A DNA stretch of 33,131 nt. It comes from CAIVSN01 sp040383945. Lineage in GTDB: Bacteria; Patescibacteriota; Gracilibacteria; BD1-5; UBA2023. Under the pieces are notes generated by a model that was not told where the DNA came from, ran no database searches, and saw only the letters and a program-made list of their open reading frames with translations. Below, one piece after another: positions 27,927 through 33,131 of this stretch. Both the position numbers and the translations under genes were made by a program. The stretch lies in NCBI GenBank assembly GCA_040383945.1, contig JBEICN010000008.1, positions 1 to 33,131 on the forward strand, read 5' to 3'. Position 1 is the first letter of the stretch; every line of letters begins with the position of its first letter.

Positions 27927-30900
27927 ATGTTCCCGCCAGATAAGAATCTCGACAACTTCCTCAACGATCGCATTACCGACTACTCTCAAATCGGAAAGCA
28001 CGCGGGGAAACAAGATATTACTCAAGGAAAGACCCTCGATAATCTCGCTGGTATTTCTATCGGTCTTTCTTCCAAAGAAGAAGTTCGATCACTCTCTTAT
28101 GGAGAAGTACTCATCTCTGAAACCATCAACTACCGAACGCAACGACCAGAACGAGGAGGACTTTTCTGTGAGCAAATCTTTGGACCACGAAAAAACTACG
28201 AATGTGCTTGTGGAAAATACAAGCGAATTCGATACAAAGGAGTCATCTGTGAACGATGCGGAGTGGAAGTTACCACTTCTCAAGTTCGACGACAACGAAC
28301 GGGGCACATTGAACTCGCAGCACCAGTAGTACACATCTGGTACCTTAAGTCTGTTCCATCTCGTATCGGTCTTTTGCTGGATATTTCTATCAAGAAGCTC
28401 GAACAAGTCATTTACTTCGCCTCATACATCATTACTGAAGTCTACGAAGACAAGCGAAATGAAGCTATTGCTGATTTGGAAAATGCGTATAAAACTTCCA
28501 AAGTAGAGCTTCAAAAGAGAATTCAAAGAGAGCTCTCAGAAGCCAATCTTCAGGTAGAAGAAAAAAAGCTTGCCAAAAAAGCGTACGCTGATCTTGAAAA
28601 ACTTCTCACATCTCAAATTGATGCTCTCGATGGTGAATATGCAAAACTCAAGGATCTTCTCAAGGAACTCAAGGTTTCAACCGTAATTGGAGAGCTTGAT
28701 TACCGAATTATGTACGACAAATTTCCTCATGTATTCAAAGGGGGAACCGGTGCGGAACACATCAAGACGCTACTCGAGCGAATTGACATGAGAAATTTTA
28801 TCAGCACGCATCAAGCTGAACTCAAAACCGCACCAAAATCAAAGGTCAAGAAGATTCTTCAAAAATTGAAGCTCGCCTCTTCCCTCTTCAAATCCAACCA
28901 GAAACCGGAGCACTTTGTTCTTGAGGCAATTCAGATTCTTCCACCAGATTTGCGACCGATGATTCAATTGGACGGAGGACGTTTTGCATCTTCAGATCTC
29001 AATGATCTCTATCGTCGAGTTATCAACCGAAATAACCGTCTCCGAAAACTTATGGAGCTGGGAGCGCCAGAAGTAATTCTCAAAAACGAGAAGCGAATGC
29101 TTCAAGAAGCAGTTGATATGCTCGTCAATGGAGATGTTCGCTCCAATCGACCGGGATATACTACCGCTACCAAGAAGAAACTGAAGTCTCTTGCAGACAT
29201 TCTCAAAGGAAAGCAAGGACGATTCCGACAGAACTTGCTGGGAAAACGTGTCGACTACTCTGGTCGTTCTGTTATCGTAGTAGGTCCTACACTCCAAATG
29301 AATGAATGTGGTCTTCCAAAACAAATGGCACTCATCCTATTTAAGCCATTTGTCATCGGGAAGATGATCGAGAAAGAAATTGCCTATAATGTCAAACACG
29401 CGGAGAAAATTATCGAAGAAAAGGGAAAGGAAGTTTGGGACTGTCTCGACGAAGTCATCGAAGGAAAACACGTTCTCTTGAACCGAGCTCCTACCCTTCA
29501 TCGTCTTGGTATCCAGGCATTCCGACCAGTTCTTATCGAAGGAAAGGCTATCCAACTCCACCCACTTTGTTGTGTGGCGTTTAATGCCGACTTTGACGGA
29601 GACCAGATGGCGGTACACCTCCCCCTCACGGACGAAGCACAGTCTGAAGCACGAAACCTCATGGTATCGTCCAAGAATATGCTCAATCCGAGTAACGGTG
29701 AACCAATCGTAGCGCCAGCACAGGACATGATCCTCTGATGTTACTACCTTACCAAATTGTTGCCAGGAGAGAGTAAGCTCGCTTTTGCTGATACCAATGA
29801 TGCGCAAAATGCCTACGATAACAGTATTATCAAGCTGCAAACACCGATCAAGATCCGAGTAAATGGCACTCTCACAGATACCACTTTTGGTCGAGTACTC
29901 TTCAACGAAATCGTACCACCAGAACTTGGATACATCAATGAAACCCTAGGAAAGAGTGGTCTCAAGAAACTTCTGTCACGAGCATTTATTCTGTTTGGAT
30001 CTGAGCCTACTGCTTTCTTCGCGGATCGCATCAAAACCATAGGATTTAAGTATGCAACACATTCTGGACTTTCTATATCAAAAAATGATATGATTACTCC
30101 AAAAGAAAAAGACGAACTCGTTACACTCGGTGAAGAAAAAATCAAAGGAATTCAAAAAGCCTACTGGAATGGTTTCCTCACAGAGCGTGAGCGCTACGAA
30201 CAATCCGTAAAAGTATGGTCTGGAATCAAGAGTAGTATTGAAAAAGATTTGAAGCCATACTACACACCAGAAAATTCTATCTTCAACATGATAGATTCAG
30301 GAGCTCGAGGTAACTGGGGAAATCTCACTCAGCTCTGTGGAATGAAGTGACTTGTAGCTTCTCCTTCAGGAAAAACCATTGAACTTCCTATCAAGGCGAA
30401 CTACAAGGAAGGTCTATCCGTATTGGAATACTTCATCAATACCCACTCCGGACGAAAAGGAAAGGCAGACACGGCGCTCAAAACCGCTCAATCTGGGTAC
30501 CTGACTCGTCGTCTCGTCGATGCGGCTCAGAATATTCTCATACGTGAACATGACTGTAACACGGTTCACTACGAAGACATACACCGCGATACTTCAAAAT
30601 CAGTTTTCCGCGAAAGCTTCGAAGAAAAAATTATTGGAAAATTCCTGGCCAAAGATGTTGTTCACGAAGGCAAAGTCATGGCGGCTTCCGGAAGTCTTGT
30701 TGACAAAGAGTTGATTGAAAAACTCAACGCCAACAAAGTATCATCTGTATGCGTTCGTTCTATTCTGACTTGTGAAACCGAAGAAGGGGTATGTCAGAAA
30801 TGTTACGGTCTCGACCTCGGTACGAGCCGTCTCGCGGAACTCGGTAATCCTGTCGGAATCATCGCCGCCCAGTCTATCGGAGAACCTGGTACACAGTTGA

Positions 30901-31937
30901 CGATGCGAACCTTCCATTCGGGAGGAGTAGTAAAAGAAGGAGGAGATATTACTCAAGGTTTGACACGAGTAGAAGAATTGCTTGAGGCTCGAAACCCAAA
31001 GCATGAAGCGGTAGTTGCAGAAATCGACGGAGAAATTACTGGCGTAAAATATGAAGGAAAAGAGCTTATTATCACCCTTCAAGCCAAAAAAATCGAGACG
31101 TACGAGCACTATCTCGCAAGCGAAGGCTTCAAAGCAACCGTAAAAGTTGGAGACAAGGTATTGTTCAAGCAAGTTATCGCAAAATCCAAAGAAACAAAGG
31201 GTAAGATTACCGCGATGCATGATGGAATCGTAAAGCGAATTGACCCACTCTGCATCTTTATAGAAGACGAGACACCTCGAACTATTGAGTACAAAGTGGA
31301 TGCATCAAAAAATCTTCTCGTGAAAGAAGGCTCTTCCGTACGACTTGGAGAAAAGATCACCGAAGGTCACATCAATATCCACACACTCATGGATCTCGCA
31401 GGACCTATCGAAACCGAGCTCTACATTGTTAACGACATCAAAGAAATTTACGCCTCACAAGGACAAACCGTAAACTCCAAACATATCGAGCTCATTGTTC
31501 GGCAGATGTTCTCAAAGATCAAAATTACTAATGCTGGAGATAGTTCCTTCTTCCCTGGTGATATCGTTGATATTATCGCATTCAAGAAGGAAAACGCTGT
31601 ACTAGCGAAAGAAGGAAAAACAGAAGCCATTGTAACACGACTCCTGCTCTGACTTACCAAAATCTCTCTCTTTACGGATTCTTGGCTATCAGCAGCATCG
31701 TTCCAAGAAACGGTTCGTGTTCTGGTCGATGCATCAACCGCAAAAAAGATCGACAAGCTCGAAGGTCTCAAAGAAAATGTTATTATCGGACGACTTATTC
31801 CTACACTCGAATACTTCGAAAACAACCGAAATATCGGGGAATACTTCGGAAGCAATGACTCAGAACTTGAGTTTGAATCTCCATATTCTCGCGCAGCGCG
31901 TGATGAATCTCATGTGGAAGCATACGACAAGATATAG
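27927..31937 (+). CDS. rpoC: RNA polymerase beta-prime subunit
   Basis: Beta-prime subunit with the catalytic Mg site, 1336 residues. Zinc finger 1 is CACGKYKRIRYKGVICERC (Cys 93, 95, 108, 111), and the active site NADFDGDQM is at 553-561. Bridge-helix and trigger-loop region follow: GARGNWGNLTQLCGMKGL, NTHSGRKGKADTALKT, SIGEPGTQLTMRTFHSGG. The second zinc site is EHDCNT plus LTCETEEGVCQKCYG. Three UGA codons (residues 604, 808 and 1242) are in DMILGCYY, GMKGLVA and LLGLTK. All three positions are conserved glycines in other bacteria, which makes this the strongest evidence for table 25. The C-terminal SAASFQETVRVL and LKENVIIGRLIP are intact. A strong terminator follows at 31950. Confidence 0.98.
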
Positions 31938-31949
31938 CTCTGCTATGAC

Positions 31950-31983
31950 AAAAAATACAACCCGTACCGGGTTGTATTTTTTT
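31950..31983. terminator. Strong bidirectional terminator after rpoC
   Basis: A 15-bp stem (31950-31964 with 31968-31982) with CCCG/CGGG next to a 3-nt TAC loop and A6/T7 flanks. It ends rpoC transcription 13 nt after the stop. Read the other way, it also serves the convergent membrane-protein gene. Confidence 0.85.
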
Positions 31984-32084
31984 GCTTTTTCAAAACCTGT
32001 TCGTTTTGTGCTCATGTGCGACGAGTAGTATGTTCTCGGTCTACTTGTAAGAATGAGTAGGAGTCGCCTCAATCACACCAATTC

Positions 32085-33002
32085 CTAGCCCAACCGGAAA
32101 TCCGCAAGATCTTTAAGAAAGGTATAGCTCGCAAGCAAAATGATAACAGCAATAAAGGTGTTGACCACGATGGATTTTCCCTTTTTTGCCTTTTCCTCAT
32201 CACCAGCTGAAGTAATATAATACCACGCTCCAAGCGTCAAAAAGAAGATGGCGGTAGGTCCCGCAAAAAAGAGTGCCAAATTGGCAAGTTGTGCAAAAAT
32301 ATTTTGTCATGAAGGAATACTTCCGGAATATGCCACTCATGCCCATGCTTCTACGATTCCGAGAAATATCAGCGCAAGAAATCCATATAGTGCCTGATTT
32401 TTTGCAGATTTTCTCTTGTCTTCATCTCCTCCAGACACCAAGAGCTTAAATCCGGCTAGTATAAAATACAAGAGTGCCAAGCCGATAACCCCAATACGAA
32501 TAAATCCTATAATACCTCCGTTAACGGTATTTTCCCACAAGTCTGCATTGACAAACAAATTCCCCTCTCGCCCCTTAGAAAAAGAACCTGGGGTTATGCC
32601 GCCCGAACTTACATTGATATTTCAGGGCTTGTCGGAAAAGATGCTATAGATCTGTCCCGGTATATTCACAAATAAGAACGCGACGATAGCATACAGAAGC
32701 TGTTTTTTCTGTTTTGATAATTCTCCATCATCCCCATAAGCAATAATCATCATCGTTCCGACGTACACGATATAGATCACCGCTAGACCGTTCAAGATAA
32801 CTTTGGCAGATGCCAAAACTTTAAACGCGGCAGATTTGAATTTGACATCGGTACTTTCACCAGAGAAAGCCTGCATCGATACTCTAGAAATTTCACCGCT
32901 GCCGGGAATTGTTTTTTCTCCTGCATTCACTACGAGTGGAAGCAACGAAATGGCAGCAAAAAATGCTACCAATACTGACTTATCGAATCGAAACATAAGC
33001 AT
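32085..33002 (-). CDS. Membrane protein of three tandem TrbC/VirB2-like units
   Basis: A 305-residue protein joined across three UGA Gly codons. The first 27 residues form a probable signal peptide (MLMFRFDKSVLVAFFAAI, then VNA). Three repeats of about 55 residues follow (about 66-118, 168-220 and 240-296). Each has a hydrophobic helix, then a short polar turn ending in a Gly-Asp-rich charged motif (AYGDDGELSKQKK, SGGDEDKRKSAKN, SAGDEEKAKKGKS), then a second hydrophobic helix. This two-helix plan with a GD-x-x-K turn is that of TrbC/VirB2 pilins and their relatives in candidate phyla. Proteins of this kind are usually single units, so the triplication is unusual. Between units 1 and 2 lies a Gly/Ser-rich linker of about 40 residues. 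A role in a conjugation- or secretion-type envelope apparatus is inference. Confidence 0.75.
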
Positions 33003-33021
33003 AGAGAGATGAAACCATAAT

Positions 33022-33131
33022 ATGAAATTCTCGATAGATAATACCCAAGAACACCTTCAAGTAAATCGAGAATTTTGAACACATGGCATGGAAACTTCAA
33101 AAACCATACATCACACGGAGGTGTTCGCACA
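33022..33131 (+). CDS. 5' fragment of an unidentified gene
   Basis: ATG at 33022 opens a 36-codon frame to the window edge (MKFSIDNTQEHLQVNREFGTH start) with one UGA Gly. It is divergent from the TrbC/VirB2-like gene with a 19-nt gap. Too short to identify. Confidence 0.4.

Noticed and set aside
24323..31937. UGA read as tryptophan (table 4) rather than glycine.
   Set aside because: The rpoC TGA positions are conserved glycines, and the GT2 and dehydrogenase motifs (NRGGG, GLGYVG) also need Gly.
1..33131. CRISPR arrays, insertion sequences, tRNA or rRNA genes.
   Set aside because: No regularly spaced repeats, transposase motifs or cloverleaf-type T-arm sequences were seen other than in tmRNA.

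Overview
Organism and genetic code. UGA must be read as glycine here (translation table 25), which points to the candidate-phyla lineages Gracilibacteria (BD1-5) or Absconditibacteria (SR1). The clearest proof is in rpoC, where three in-frame TGA codons (29736, 30348, 31650) fall on glycines that are nearly invariant in bacterial beta-prime subunits. rpoB continues through a fourth TGA (26957). Under the standard code most genes in this window look broken. Under table 25 they become full-length reading frames, and every one ends in TAA or TAG. Nothing in the window identifies the species.

Layout. 1-4979 is a surface-polysaccharide cluster: a TylF-like methyltransferase (cut by the window edge), a second methyltransferase, a nucleotide-sugar dehydrogenase, a nucleotidyltransferase-cupin fusion, a family 2 glycosyltransferase and its DUF2304 partner. 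5046-7046 carries a short-chain dehydrogenase and a malic enzyme. 7312-11001 holds a DEAD-box RNA helicase with an RG-rich tail, convergent with RecQ. 11291-13155 is a small membrane protein followed by a metallo-beta-lactamase-fold hydrolase, and 13321-13563 is a VF530-family protein.

13745-17055 (minus strand) is the most unusual block. A tmRNA gene (ssrA) is followed within a few bases by a ~955-residue reading frame containing ~26 UGA codons. That frame joins an HD-GYP-like region to a histidine phosphatase. 17177-24234 is rich in envelope and unknown proteins: a secreted lamin-tail/chitobiase-like protein with a C-terminal membrane anchor, a HExxH putative peptidase, a ~1048-residue helical protein interrupted by a -1 frameshift at an A8 run, and a large pilin-like protein. 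24323-31937 is rpoB-rpoC with its own strong promoter and a strong terminator. 32085-33002 (minus) is a membrane protein made of three TrbC/VirB2-like units, and a partial gene runs off the right edge.

Regulation. Several sigma70-type promoters are readable (TATACT or TATAAT -10 boxes). Well-supported start codons almost never have a Shine-Dalgarno sequence, and one promoter implies a leaderless mRNA. UGA use differs sharply between genes: one codon in rpoB, three in rpoC, about 26 in the ssrA-linked gene. No stretch longer than 300 bases lacks a gene. The longest gaps (2668-2943, 7047-7311, 11002-11290) hold promoters, a terminator and one doubtful small ORF. I saw no tRNA, rRNA, CRISPR array or insertion sequence.
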